A DNA stretch of 64,000 bases from Opitutia bacterium ISCC 52 (GCA_014529675.2 CP076040.1:2189894-2253893); one strand, 5' to 3'; numbered from the stretch's first letter, positions 48,433-57,927 are shown. Notes: generated by a model not told the origin, from the sequence alone. Program-made: numbers and translations.

Positions 48433-48822
48433 ATGTTTAAATATATCACTCCCGAAGAGATCCCTCCCCCATTCGCCACTTATAGCCACGGCGTTGAGGT
48501 ACCGGCAAACGCACGATTGTTGTTCGTATCTGGACAACTCAGCGTTTCTTTGACCGAGCCCATCCCTGAAGACACCGAGTCGCAGGCAGGTCTGATTTTT
48601 AAGAATATCGGTTCGATCCTTGAATCCGCCGGTATGAGCTTGAACAACCTGGTTCGCATCAATGCCTACGTCACTGGTCGAGAACATCTTCAACCGTACA
48701 TGAAAGTAAGGGACGAATTATTCTCTCAACCGGCTCCCGCATCGACCTTAATGATCGTGTCTGGGTTTGCCCGCGAAGCATTTACCGTCGAGATAGAGGT
48801 GATCGCTGCGGCAGATTCGTGA
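48433..48822 (+). CDS. Rid (YjgF/YER057c/UK114) family protein
   Basis: 129 residues from the ATG at 48433; an in-frame ATG at 48415 is possible and neither has a clear ribosome-binding site. Family landmarks: YSHGVEVPANARLLFVSGQL, GLIFKNIGSILESAGMS, VRINAYVTGREHLQPYMKVRDELF and VEIEVIAA. True RidA imine deaminases have an Arg in the P-A-R-S/T block; here it reads PAPASTLM, without that Arg. So it belongs to another Rid subgroup, members of which occur in catabolic clusters for N-compounds. A role in handling a reactive enamine/imine or carbamate intermediate is inferred. Divergent from the creatininase gene. Confidence 0.87.
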   Translation: MFKYITPEEIPPPFATYSHGVEVPANARLLFVSGQLSVSLTEPIPEDTESQAGLIFKNIGSILESAGMSLNNLVRINAYVTGREHLQPYMKVRDELFSQPAPASTLMIVSGFAREAFTVEIEVIAAADS

Positions 48823-48849
48823 ACAAGGCCTAGGGTCCGCCCACTTCAA

Positions 48850-49853
48850 GAGGCAGCGCGCACAGTTCATGGTGACACCCATCCAAACGGTTCCAACCGT
48901 TTCGGCCTGGTCGAATAGGTACTCGATTCGGTTTTCTTCGGGCAGTCGCCCACCCTCGCCATAAATCATGTGATTGCGGAGAAACGCCGTAGCCAATTTC
49001 TGCTCTTGAGTAGGATTGGGCAACAGGTCTCCTGCGATCTGTTCGATCGAAAATTGATCGTAGGGCATGTTGTTATTGAACGCCTGAATGACCCAATCAC
49101 GCCAAGGCCACATGCCTCGTTCCGGATCGTTTTGATAGCCATTACTGTCAGCATAGCGAGCCGCATCCAACCAGTCCCAAGCCATACGTTCGCCATAGCG
49201 TGGTGAAGCTAACAATCGGTCGATCACCTTTTCCAATGCATCTGGCGACTCATCCGCAACAAAGGCATCCACCTCTTCCGGAGTAGGAGGAAATCCTGTG
49301 AGATCCAAAGAAATTCTTCGGATCAAGGTTTCCTTTTCTGCTAAAGGCGAAGGATTGATCTCATCTCCCTCCAAAGAGGCTAATACAAAGTGATCGATTT
49401 CATTTTTACCCAATCCCCGTTGGTCACTTCCGGCAGTTTTCTTTTAACAGGAGACACATAGGCCCAGTGCTCCTCGTATTCAGCGCCCTCCAATATCCAG
49501 TCGTTAAAGAGTTGCTTTTCTTCAGCCGTCAAAACACGCGGATGATTGGTCGGTGGCATGATATCTTCTTCATTCTCCGCGTTGATCATCCACATCATGA
49601 GGCTGTCTTCCGGATTCCCTGGAATGATGGCCGGTTCGCCATCACGCCCCGCTATAGCTTCATCCCGAACGTCCAAGCGCAGATCCGCTTCACGAGCCGC
49701 CGCATCTGGACCATGGCATTGAAAACAGGTGTCCGACATAATGGGCCTGATGTCTCGATTGAAGAAAACCTCTGCGAGCAACCGTCTTGGTGTAGCCAAA
49801 ATGGATACAACTATCGTCAGCAGGCATAGGGGCGTTTTGTGGACGTATGACAT
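48850..49853 (-). pseudogene. Truncated and frameshifted PSD1 gene
   Basis: From the ATG at 49853 (signal TPLCLLTIVVSILATPRRLLA) comes a planctomycete-type cytochrome domain with CFQCH, then IMPPTNHPRVL. At about 49395-49400 the frame breaks: adding one A to the A-run turns WVKMKSITLY-stop into WVKNEIDHFVLA, the start of DUF1549. DUF1549 then reads well (RRISLDLTGFPPT, YADSNGYQND) until MNCARC, where a CHDHKYDP-type continuation is expected but the homology stops. The whole DUF1553 half is missing. The break is about 25 bp from the Rid-family stop. This is a remnant, probably cut by the recombination that placed the neighbouring island here. Confidence 0.85.
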
Positions 49854-49968
49854 GGGATACTTCAAAAAGGATGAGTCCCATAAAATAACCGCTATCCAGT
49901 TCGGCAAATTCTAAAAACAATTACCATATCAGTTTCTTATTAAACCGTACGGCTAATAGGCCAACCAT

Positions 49969-51255
49969 TCATAGGCTCTGTAGTTGTACCACTTTGCAGG
50001 GAAACTCAGAAGCGAGGTTGTTGGTTTCGTTGGGATCCGTTTTAAGATCAAATAACAAGGGGTCCTCACCTTCCTTGAGCACCAGTTTGAATCGTCCGTC
50101 TGAGATTAGTTTCCAATCATTCAAGGCGCTTTTGTTCACGCGTCGGTGAATTTGGGATTTTCCACAAAGTACAGGCGCGAAAGATGAGGCATCAGATTTC
50201 GGTAAAGGTTCAGCACCTGCCATATCCAGGATAGTGGCACCTATATCGTGAAAACTTACAAGCGCTCCTGACACCTGACACCCGACACCTGCCCCACTGA
50301 CCACCAGTGGCACATCGACCGAGCCTCCATACCAAATCGATTTTTGCCAACGATTATGATCCCCCAGCATTTCTCCATGGTCACTGGAGAAAATAATAAC
50401 GGTGTTTTCAAGTTCACCTCGTTCTTCAAGGAGATCTAAATAACGCCCGATCTGAGAATCGATGTTCTCGATCATGGCAGCGTAATTCTGTTGGCGTAGC
50501 AGAATAAGTTCTGGATCGTCCTGATCATTGTCCACAGGCGATGGAAAGTCGACGTCCTGCCACTGCTCTCGCATCGTAGTAGTCACATCGTAGGGATCGT
50601 GAGGTCCGGCGAAATTAACTACCAGGTGCCACGGTTGCTCCTTCGAAAACTCTTGGAGCCTATCCAAGCCATTCTGAGCAATCCAGTTATCACAGTAAGC
50701 CTCATCAGGTAGCTCGGTCACTGCCTCGAATAAAAGATTCCCAGTGCTATGCTCGTACATGGATAGGTGCTTATCCAAAAGCCCATGATCACTCAGGTAT
50801 TTTATGTAGGGGCCTTTTATGACTCCCTCTTTTCGATAGGACCAAATGGCATCACCCTTCCCCTCACTGTCGTTGCCTTCGCTAAAACCGTATTCATCCA
50901 ACAACATCGATCCATCCACTCCCCAATCGAGATCCGCCTTGTGTAGATCAAATTTCCCAACACCAGCAACATGGTAACCCGAATCCCGAAGCGATTGATA
51001 ATAGGTTCTCCGATTAAGCGGCAAGTTGTCATAGATCGTTGGCGCGCCACAATTTTTGAAATCCATGCCAGTAGCCAAGCAAGCTCTGGCTGGAGAGCAC
51101 AGTGGCGACGGTGTGATGGCCCGTGTAAAACGAGTGCCCTCAGCTGCAAGTCGATCAATGTTTGGCGTATTGACCGGCAGGTCGGACGCACAACCCATCC
51201 AATCGACTCGAAATTGATCAGGGATAAAAAACAAAAAACTGGGACGCCTTTCCAC
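49969..51255 (-). CDS. Type I sulfatase without signal peptide
   Basis: 428-residue S1 sulfatase. It starts directly with MERRPSFLFFIPDQFRVDW, where DQ forms the early metal block, so no signal peptide is visible and the enzyme may be cytoplasmic. The formylglycine site is CSPAR in PLCSPARACLATG; later GVGKFDLH and FSSDHGEMLGDHNRWQK. The C-terminus ends soon after LFDLKTDPNETNNLA as is normal. It follows the NHL gene by 16 bp, suggesting cotranscription. Related cytoplasmic S1 enzymes include choline- and arylsulfatases acting on imported small sulfates. Confidence 0.9.
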   Translation of the reverse strand: MERRPSFLFFIPDQFRVDWMGCASDLPVNTPNIDRLAAEGTRFTRAITPSPLCSPARACLATGMDFKNCGAPTIYDNLPLNRRTYYQSLRDSGYHVAGVGKFDLHKADLDWGVDGSMLLDEYGFSEGNDSEGKGDAIWSYRKEGVIKGPYIKYLSDHGLLDKHLSMYEHSTGNLLFEAVTELPDEAYCDNWIAQNGLDRLQEFSKEQPWHLVVNFAGPHDPYDVTTTMREQWQDVDFPSPVDNDQDDPELILLRQQNYAAMIENIDSQIGRYLDLLEERGELENTVIIFSSDHGEMLGDHNRWQKSIWYGGSVDVPLVVSGAGVGCQVSGALVSFHDIGATILDMAGAEPLPKSDASSFAPVLCGKSQIHRRVNKSALNDWKLISDGRFKLVLKEGEDPLLFDLKTDPNETNNLASEFPCKVVQLQSL

Positions 51256-51271
51256 AGACTTAGCCTAAGAA

Positions 51272-52333
51272 TCAGTTTTCAGCATAGGGAAACCAGATAA
51301 TGCGATCGTTGTTACTGTCGGCGATATACAGCCATCCTTCATGCACGCGTGAGCCATGAGGGCGATCAAGCTCAATTTCTAACGGATTGCTCGAAGTTGC
51401 CGGACCCTTCACCTGCGGAACGCCTGCAACCAACTCAATGGTCCCCGCCTTGGGATCGTAACGTCGAATCACATGATTCTCTGTATCAGTGATTAAAATA
51501 CGCCCTTTCGGATCGAGAGCCAGGTGTTTTGGACCATCCATGGTCGCGTGGATAGCAGGACCTCCGTCTCCCGAATAGCCTTTAGTACCTGCGATATTAA
51601 TCACGGTTCGAATCCGGCCATCTTTTCCGACGACTCGGAGTGCGTGCCCACCACGTGAGCAAATGTAAAGATTGTCGTCTTCATCCAAGAGCACGGCTCG
51701 TGGATCTAAGAGCGGAGCTTCTGTTGCGATAGAGTCATCCTCAGGAACGCCTTTTACGCCATTGCCGGCTACCGTTGAAATGATTCCGGTTTTCATATCC
51801 ATCTTCCGGATACGTCGATTGGGAAGGTCGTTAAAATACAAGACAGAATAATCTGAATTAAAACAGGGCGAATGTACTTGTGCGACTTGCGCCTTATTCC
51901 CGGGGCCACCATCTCCCGAAAACCCTGAAACACCAGTACCTATGATGGTTGAAATCTTTCCTGTCTTAGCGTCGATTTTTCTAACACGAGCATTGAATGT
52001 ATCCGCTAAATAAATACTCCCATCCTTTCCAAGCACCAGATCGTGCATCCCATTGAAGTTTGCCTTCAAAGGATCAGAGCCATCATTCGCTCCTTGATCT
52101 CCCGCCTTGGGAGAGGTGGTCGATTGCACACCGGCAACCACCGATGATCGGCCATATTCATCTACCTTGATCAGGCGATTGGAGCGCACGTATTCCACGG
52201 CTAGCATACTCCCCTCCTTGTCGAACACGACGCTGAAGGGATCCACGGTTACGCCTTTGTCGGTCCACACCGTCCGGGCAGACAAAGTTAAGGCCGATAC
52301 AGAGAAGATGGAGAAGAGAAGAAAAAGCTTCAT
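51272..52333 (-). CDS. NHL-repeat propeller, secreted
   Basis: 353 residues with signal peptide (MKLFLLFSIFSVSALTLSA). Repeated NHL blades: GVSGFSGDGGPGNKAQ, GTKGYSGDGGPAIHA, SIYLADTFNARVRKIDAKTGKI, ILITDTENHVIRRYD and WLYIADSNNDRIIWF. Such propellers act as scaffolds, lactonase-like enzymes or ligand binders; no catalytic residues can be fixed. Cotranscription with the following signal-less sulfatase is likely. Confidence 0.87.
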   Translation of the reverse strand: MKLFLLFSIFSVSALTLSARTVWTDKGVTVDPFSVVFDKEGSMLAVEYVRSNRLIKVDEYGRSSVVAGVQSTTSPKAGDQGANDGSDPLKANFNGMHDLVLGKDGSIYLADTFNARVRKIDAKTGKISTIIGTGVSGFSGDGGPGNKAQVAQVHSPCFNSDYSVLYFNDLPNRRIRKMDMKTGIISTVAGNGVKGVPEDDSIATEAPLLDPRAVLLDEDDNLYICSRGGHALRVVGKDGRIRTVINIAGTKGYSGDGGPAIHATMDGPKHLALDPKGRILITDTENHVIRRYDPKAGTIELVAGVPQVKGPATSSNPLEIELDRPHGSRVHEGWLYIADSNNDRIIWFPYAEN

Positions 52334-52606
52334 ACTCCTATAGCCTCAAATTCAAGGCCATAGATCGAGCCTAAATTTAGGGTATAGGTATCAGGAAAGA
52401 TGCACCAGAGCCAGAATCCTAATATCTCTCTCTTTAAAAAGTTAGTCACAAATGGGCACCAATGTACACGAATAAATGGTGAATCCGACTGAAAATCTGC
52501 CATCATTGTATTCGTGTCTATTGTCAGGCCTTCTCATTTCATTCGTGAAGTGTTCATTGGGTTCTTGTGATCATCAATTGGTAGTGGTTAATTCCTTTCT
52601 TAAAAT

Positions 52607-53437
52607 TCACTTATCTTTACAAAACCTCGCAACCAACTCACAAAATGCCTCAGTTATTTCGTAGTGAATACTATGCCCTACACCTTCAAAACGTTTCCAT
52701 GTCCAGTTATCGGCTTGCAGCTCGGAAAAAGTGCTCAGGTCTTCGTCCATAACTCCACCACAGGCCGTGTCCGATTGCATTAGAAGTGCTGGACAAGTAA
52801 CCTTTGCAAACTTCGCTTCAAAGCCAGTTCCCGGCCACAATCGCTTTTGCAAAGCCAATTCGAGCACTTCCGGATCCAGTTGGTGCAAAGTCTGCGCCTT
52901 ATAAGCCGCCTGGTCTTCATCACCATCCCCATTGAATTCCAGAATCTCTTTTGCCATAGCCGACTCAGACAACCCTTTGCGGCACACGTTCAACCAAAAC
53001 TCGAACACATCCCTCAGTCCCTCAATGGCAGGTCCAAAGCCTAGAGGCGGATCTTCCAAGACAAGCGCTTTCAACAGATCACCACGATCAGCAGCCAAAC
53101 ACAAAGCGATGCGTGCACCCATAGAGTGACCGACCAGGAAGGCTTTTTCCTGAACCACCGTTTCGATAAATCGAACCGCATCCTCAGTCATTAAACCAAT
53201 ATCATAAGCTCCAGGGTGCCCAGACAATCCATGCCCACGTTGATCGATGGCATAAACCTGATAATGATCGGTTAGATAAGGCAGCACCGGCTTCCACGTC
53301 CGCTGGTTACCTGACAGGCCATGCATCAATACAAGCGGTGGTCCATTGTTTGGTCCGACCGAGTAGGCATACTCAAATCCATCCAGACTTAGAGAACCAA
53401 GCTCCAAGCCTCTCAATGCCCCTGAGCTAGCCTCCAT
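52607..53437 (-). CDS. Alpha/beta hydrolase
   Basis: 276-residue soluble hydrolase. Oxyanion loop LVLMHGLSGNQRTW, nucleophile elbow VGHSMGARI (Ser near residue 108), candidate Asp in LMQSDTACGG and catalytic His in GVGHSIHYE. This is a complete Ser-Asp-His triad pattern with a cap of normal size. Esterase, lactonase or C-C hydrolase activity cannot be distinguished. The 273 bp to the NHL gene contain nothing I recognise. Confidence 0.88.
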   Translation of the reverse strand: MEASSGALRGLELGSLSLDGFEYAYSVGPNNGPPLVLMHGLSGNQRTWKPVLPYLTDHYQVYAIDQRGHGLSGHPGAYDIGLMTEDAVRFIETVVQEKAFLVGHSMGARIALCLAADRGDLLKALVLEDPPLGFGPAIEGLRDVFEFWLNVCRKGLSESAMAKEILEFNGDGDEDQAAYKAQTLHQLDPEVLELALQKRLWPGTGFEAKFAKVTCPALLMQSDTACGGVMDEDLSTFSELQADNWTWKRFEGVGHSIHYEITEAFCELVARFCKDK

Positions 53438-53484
53438 CTACTCCCATAGTTTCAATCGCCTTCACAATCGCGGAAATGCATGGG

Positions 53485-54519
53485 TCATTTCTCAACGACC
53501 CAGATATTTCTGAACTGAATCTTATTGCTGTGATCTTGCAAAGAGAGTCCGCCATTCTGTCCTGCTTCTGCCATGCCACGGCCTTTTTGAGTATTGGAGG
53601 TGGTTCCTTGGATATGGAAATTGTCGTGAATCTTCACGCCGTTGTGCCAGACCGTGAATACAGCGTCATCTACTTTGTTGCCATCCGAGTCACGACGGAG
53701 CCGCTTGAATTCCACATCGAACGTCTGCCACACGCCAGGGGCCCAGCACATGTTCACCTTGGGAGGTGATTGTTTGTAGAGTGCTCCACATTCGTTCCAC
53801 ATGCCGCCGAGGCCATAGCTGTCCAGAATCTGCACTTCGTACCCACCAGGAACAAAGAATCCACTGTTGGCTCGTTTCTGGCCGCGATGCTCCGGCTCAT
53901 AAGGCAAACGAAACTCAAGGTGCACTTTCACATCACCAAAACTTTGGCGGGTGCGAATGGATCCACCCTCACCATTATTCTCTTTTTTAGGCAATACCTC
54001 GAAGTATCCGTTCTTGATCAACCAAGTAGGCGCTTCCCCTTTATCCCGTTGCCAGGCATCAAGATTTGATCCGTCAAAAAGAACAATCGCATTCGCAGGT
54101 GCCTTCTTACCCAAGGTAGGTGAAGCGCGATGCACACGCTCCAGAGAGAACGGGGTGTCGTATTGCCCTCCCTTTTTAACCCCCTTGAACGTATCTGTGG
54201 TAATTTCTCCCTCAAAGCCATTCTGCGCGAACTTCATCTTGCCGTTCTTCCAAGTTGCCTCGGTCTTCACTTTGAAATCCGCGCGCTTGTCGAATTCTTC
54301 AAGCATTTGGATCTCGTAAGTATCGTTTCCGAGACCAATCACACGGGCTACCAGATTAGGGTTGTTCTTGGCATTGCCATCCTTTGAGGGAGCATTCACC
54401 CAGCCACCTTGCCAATCACCCATGAATGGCGGGATGGGTTCCATATTTGCGATGGATGCTAGTGAAGTGCCGAACCAAAGGACAACGAGAGTAACGAATA
54501 AGGAGTATTTTGTTTTCAT
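53485..54519 (-). CDS. DUF1080 (3-keto-disaccharide hydrolase-like) protein
   Basis: 344 residues from the ATG at 54519, which starts a good signal peptide (MKTKYSLFVTLVVLWFGTSLA); an in-frame start at 54543 is less likely. The N-terminal 130 residues (MGDWQGGWVN, YEIQMLEEFDKRADFKV) are a small lipocalin-like beta region. The rest is a DUF1080 jelly roll (LFDGSNLDAWQRDKG, HLEFRLPYEP, NSGFFVPGGYEVQILDSYG, IQFRNIWVVEK). Members hydrolyse or bind glycosides; activity unproven for this one. Stands alone between an alpha/beta hydrolase and the FMN oxidase. Confidence 0.88.
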   Translation of the reverse strand: MKTKYSLFVTLVVLWFGTSLASIANMEPIPPFMGDWQGGWVNAPSKDGNAKNNPNLVARVIGLGNDTYEIQMLEEFDKRADFKVKTEATWKNGKMKFAQNGFEGEITTDTFKGVKKGGQYDTPFSLERVHRASPTLGKKAPANAIVLFDGSNLDAWQRDKGEAPTWLIKNGYFEVLPKKENNGEGGSIRTRQSFGDVKVHLEFRLPYEPEHRGQKRANSGFFVPGGYEVQILDSYGLGGMWNECGALYKQSPPKVNMCWAPGVWQTFDVEFKRLRRDSDGNKVDDAVFTVWHNGVKIHDNFHIQGTTSNTQKGRGMAEAGQNGGLSLQDHSNKIQFRNIWVVEK

Positions 54520-54627
54520 AGGGTAATGGATCAAAATTAACACCCTAGTTTGAGCGCGCTAGCCCAGGACATGCAAGAGTGAGATTAAAAATAAATGTCT
54601 TTCATCTGCCTTCATCCGTAGTTAGAA

Positions 54628-55864
54628 TTGAGTATCATCAAAATCGATCCCACAACTAGTCGCCGCGAATTCTTAAAATTCCTTGCTGCAAGCCCTCTCC
54701 TAGCTGCCTCTGGATTCCCTAAGGATCTGCTAGCTCAATCGGCAGCCGATGTTGATATCGACCAGCATCTGATCAAGGCAGTCGATGAGGCGATCAATGT
54801 GTTTGATTTTGAGTCCGTAGCAAAAGCCAAACTACCTCCTGCACATTGGGGATATATCGCCAGCGGCGTTGAGGATAATGCCACCTTAAAGGCCAATCGA
54901 GCTGCTTTTAAAAAGTATCATCTTCGACCACGCAGACTGAACGACGTTTCACAAATAAACATGAAACGGAACTTGTTTGGCACAGAATGGGAAAGCCCCA
55001 TCTTTCTTTGTCCAGTAGCCAGTCAAAAGGCGTTTTATCCGGAAGGTGAAATAGCGGTGGCCAGAGCGGCAAAAAAAGAAACAGCTACAGATACTATCCA
55101 CAGCGGGGACTTCTTCCGTGGAAGACGTCAATAAAGCACGAGGGGCTCCCGTATGGTATCAGCTCTACACCTACGGACGGGACATCACACAGTCCATGGT
55201 TCGCAGAGCCGAAGCTGCAGGTAGTCCAGTCCTGGTCCTAACCGTCGACCAGCATCTTCCAGGGCAAAACAGCGAGACGCGCTTTCGCTATGAACGAAAG
55301 GACACGAGGAATTGCTTCGAATGCCATGATCCTGAGAACAGACTTAAAAACCGACCCATGTTTGATCATGTGAATCTGGATACCTATGATGGTGGATACC
55401 GATCGAAGATGACCTGTGACATCATCGGCAAGTTACGTAAAGTAACGAAGATGAAGATCGTGCTCAAAGGGATCGTCACTCACGAAGATGCCAAGCTCTG
55501 CTTAGAACACGGAGTCGATGGAATTATTGTATCCAATCACGGAGGACGCGCGCAGGAAACCGGCTGGGCGACCTTGGACAGTTTACCTGAAGTGGTGAAA
55601 GCCATAGACGGAAAGATTCCCGTGATGATCGACAGCGGTTTTCGTCGAGGTACCGATATTTATAAGACCCTTGCCTTAGGTGCAAGCACCGTAGGGATTG
55701 GTCGCACCTACCTGTGGGGTTTGGCAGCGTTCGGCCAGGAGGGCGTAGAGCGGGTTCTGAAACTGCTAAAACTGGAATTGCGATTGGCCATGATGTCTAC
55801 TGGAGCCTTGAGTCTGGATGATATTGGTCGGTCCAGTATTGGATCATCTCTCCTGAACCGATGA
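54628..55864 (+). pseudogene. Tat-exported FMN alpha-hydroxyacid oxidase, frameshifted
   Basis: Begins at TTG 54628 (no ATG available) with a Tat signal SRREFLKFLAASPLLAASG. The first frame carries YIASGVEDNATLKANRAAF and PIFLCPVASQKAFYPEGEIA and stops at 55134. The second carries SSVEDVNKARGAPVWYQLY, VLVLTVD, the flavin-site IVLKGI, the catalytic His in VSNHGGR and GIGRTYLWGLAAFG to 55864. The frames cross between 55090 and 55100; a gain of 1 or loss of 2 (or 5) bases explains it, and a 5-base loss would restore the expected TILST block. A loop in the second half contains CFECH, a CxxCH motif unusual for this family. If whole, it would oxidise an L-2-hydroxy acid in the periplasm. Confidence 0.8.
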
Positions 55865-56796
55865 ATAACCCGATTTTCAATCGCAGACGATTCATTCAAT
55901 CAACCAGCCTCGCTGCGGTGGCACTGTCTACCTCGACACGTTTGCTTGCTGATAACAAAAAACCCGACCTCATAGTTGATTGCCATGCGCACCTTTACGG
56001 TGAATATGAAAGTAAGTATCCGCCGCGGGAGAATCCGAACCGTCCGCCTGAAGGCCACGGCACCTTAGCTCACTTGAATCGTGAGATGAAAGCCAATGGC
56101 GTGAGTCATGTGACGGTCGTTCAACCGAGCTCTTACTATCAATGGGACAATCGATTTACCGCGGACACGACTCGCGACAATTCGGACTTTATTGCCGGTA
56201 TCGTGACCCTTGACCCAGACAATCCCTATAGTCCTGAAATGCTGGAGTATTATGTTTCTCAATACCAGGTACGTGGCATGCGGAGTGTGCCGGCAAAAAG
56301 CGGTAGCTTCGATGATCCCGGTGTGAAGAAGCTGTGGTCCACTGCGGAACGACTGGGCATCGTCATCAACCCCCAAACCAAGCACGATAAGCACGAAGAG
56401 ATAAAAGCCTTGGCAAAACGTCACCTAAAACTGCCCGTCGTGCTGGATCATTGTTTGGGACTCAGACTGGGAGACACTTACGACGTCACCTTGAGAGCGT
56501 GCCTTGATTTAGCCAGGTTGCCAAACGTGTATGCCAAGCTGACTTTGATCCCTCTTGGAACGAAAGAGCCCTACCCCTGCAGCGATATGCACGATACCTG
56601 CAAAACCTTGATTGATGCATTTACCCCGCAGCGTTGCGTCTGGGGAAGTCACTTTCCAACAGCGCTCTTCCAACCTGCGGTCAGCTATGCCCAGCACCTG
56701 AAGATCTTTACCCATGAGCTTGGGCTCGATGAAACGTCGAAGAAAGCAATCCTGGGGGAGACGGCGTATGGGCTTTGGTTTGGACCACTCAATTGA
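55861..56796 (+). CDS. Tat-exported amidohydrolase (amidohydro_2 family)
   Basis: 311 residues with a twin-arginine signal (FNRRRFIQSTSLAAVALST). The metal-dependent hydrolase barrel shows VDCHAHLYGE (HxH), PVVLDHCLG and WGSHFPTALF, where relatives have WGSDFP. So the final catalytic Asp position reads His, which is noteworthy. The family includes decarboxylases and lactonases acting on dicarboxylic or aromatic acids. It overlaps the FMN oxidase by 4 bp, so the two probably work on the same hydroxy acid or lactone. Confidence 0.85.
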   Translation: MNNPIFNRRRFIQSTSLAAVALSTSTRLLADNKKPDLIVDCHAHLYGEYESKYPPRENPNRPPEGHGTLAHLNREMKANGVSHVTVVQPSSYYQWDNRFTADTTRDNSDFIAGIVTLDPDNPYSPEMLEYYVSQYQVRGMRSVPAKSGSFDDPGVKKLWSTAERLGIVINPQTKHDKHEEIKALAKRHLKLPVVLDHCLGLRLGDTYDVTLRACLDLARLPNVYAKLTLIPLGTKEPYPCSDMHDTCKTLIDAFTPQRCVWGSHFPTALFQPAVSYAQHLKIFTHELGLDETSKKAILGETAYGLWFGPLN

Positions 56797-56934
56797 AGAA
56801 ATACATTTGCGCTTCGCTTAAACCGCTCAATCACGCTAATTTAACGCTTAAAATTACAACGCTGCTTTATTAAGCGTACTTGCTTGTCCATCGAAGCCTA
56901 CTTGGCGAAGTTGTAAGCGGTTAAAAAATACTCT

Positions 56935-57867
56935 ATGAAAAAGTCACTCTACCTTCTCAGTCTGTTCCTTCTCCTTCCTTTTCAATCCAAGGCCGAGCAA
57001 CTCAACGTGCTCTTCATCGGCAACAGCTACACTGCACGGCACAACCTGGCAGACGTCGTAAAGGAGATGGCCGAAGCGGGAAATCCGGGTCTGAACTTCA
57101 AGACTACATCAGTGATTTATGGAGGTCGCACGTTACGAGATCATTGGCGATTGGGCACGCAACATATTGTTAATCAGCACAAGGTGACCAAGGAGGAAAT
57201 TCAATCAACGGTAGACCAACTCCAGAAAGCAGTTAACGATCCTAAGGACCGTTATGCACCGGCAGGCCTTAAACGACAGACAGCACTATTAAAGAACTTT
57301 CCTCCGAGTCGGGAGAAATGGGATATCATTGTGCTACAATCCTACCGTGATGATCTGAAAGGAGATGACTCACCCTACATGCAATACGCACCTAGATATG
57401 CGAAGCTTGCCAATGAGCAGGGAGCGAGAGTCATCCTTTATGTAACTACACCTACAACACAGAATGCGGAAGCAATAACCGCTACCCCAGACAAGGCACC
57501 CATTCTAAAGAAAACTCAATCGATAGCCAGGCTGGCTAATAAAATAGGAGCCGATGCAGCTCCTATGGCTTTGATAGCTCATCGCATACAAAGTCAACGT
57601 CCCGGCTTACCTTTACGTTTTATCAATGATCCGCACCTGAACCAGACGCTTTCCTATACCAGCGCCTGCACACTTTACGCAGCCATCTTTGATAAAACGC
57701 CTCAAGGGCTACCCGTATCTCAGGTCACTGATATCCGTTTCCTCGAAGGCGATAGAACGAAGGACCGCGATGGATTACCCATCACCAAAGTCTTCTCAGA
57801 CAGAGACCGCGCCGACCTTCAACGTATTGCCTGGGAAGGCTATCAGGAATTCGAAAAACTCAGGTAG
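56935..57867 (+). CDS. SGNH-like hydrolase, secreted
   Basis: 310 residues with signal peptide (MKKSLYLLSLFLLLPFQSKA). Block I LFIGNSYTARHNL supplies the Ser nucleophile in the GNS form. IIVLQSYRDDL fits block III-like, and NDPHLNQTLSY gives the DxxH catalytic pair. Esterases of this type deacetylate carbohydrates. No operon partner is clear: 138 bp from the amidohydrolase gene. Confidence 0.85.
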   Translation: MKKSLYLLSLFLLLPFQSKAEQLNVLFIGNSYTARHNLADVVKEMAEAGNPGLNFKTTSVIYGGRTLRDHWRLGTQHIVNQHKVTKEEIQSTVDQLQKAVNDPKDRYAPAGLKRQTALLKNFPPSREKWDIIVLQSYRDDLKGDDSPYMQYAPRYAKLANEQGARVILYVTTPTTQNAEAITATPDKAPILKKTQSIARLANKIGADAAPMALIAHRIQSQRPGLPLRFINDPHLNQTLSYTSACTLYAAIFDKTPQGLPVSQVTDIRFLEGDRTKDRDGLPITKVFSDRDRADLQRIAWEGYQEFEKLR

Positions 57868-57927
57868 AGACTTTCGATGATCGTCTCCGTTTTACAAACA
57901 CAACATTTCCTTAGCCAAATAGAAGAA

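Noticed and set aside
55118-55864. Second half of the FMN oxidase as an independent gene
   Set aside because: It begins mid-domain and lacks the N-terminal flavin-binding strands that the preceding frame supplies; a frameshift explains both.
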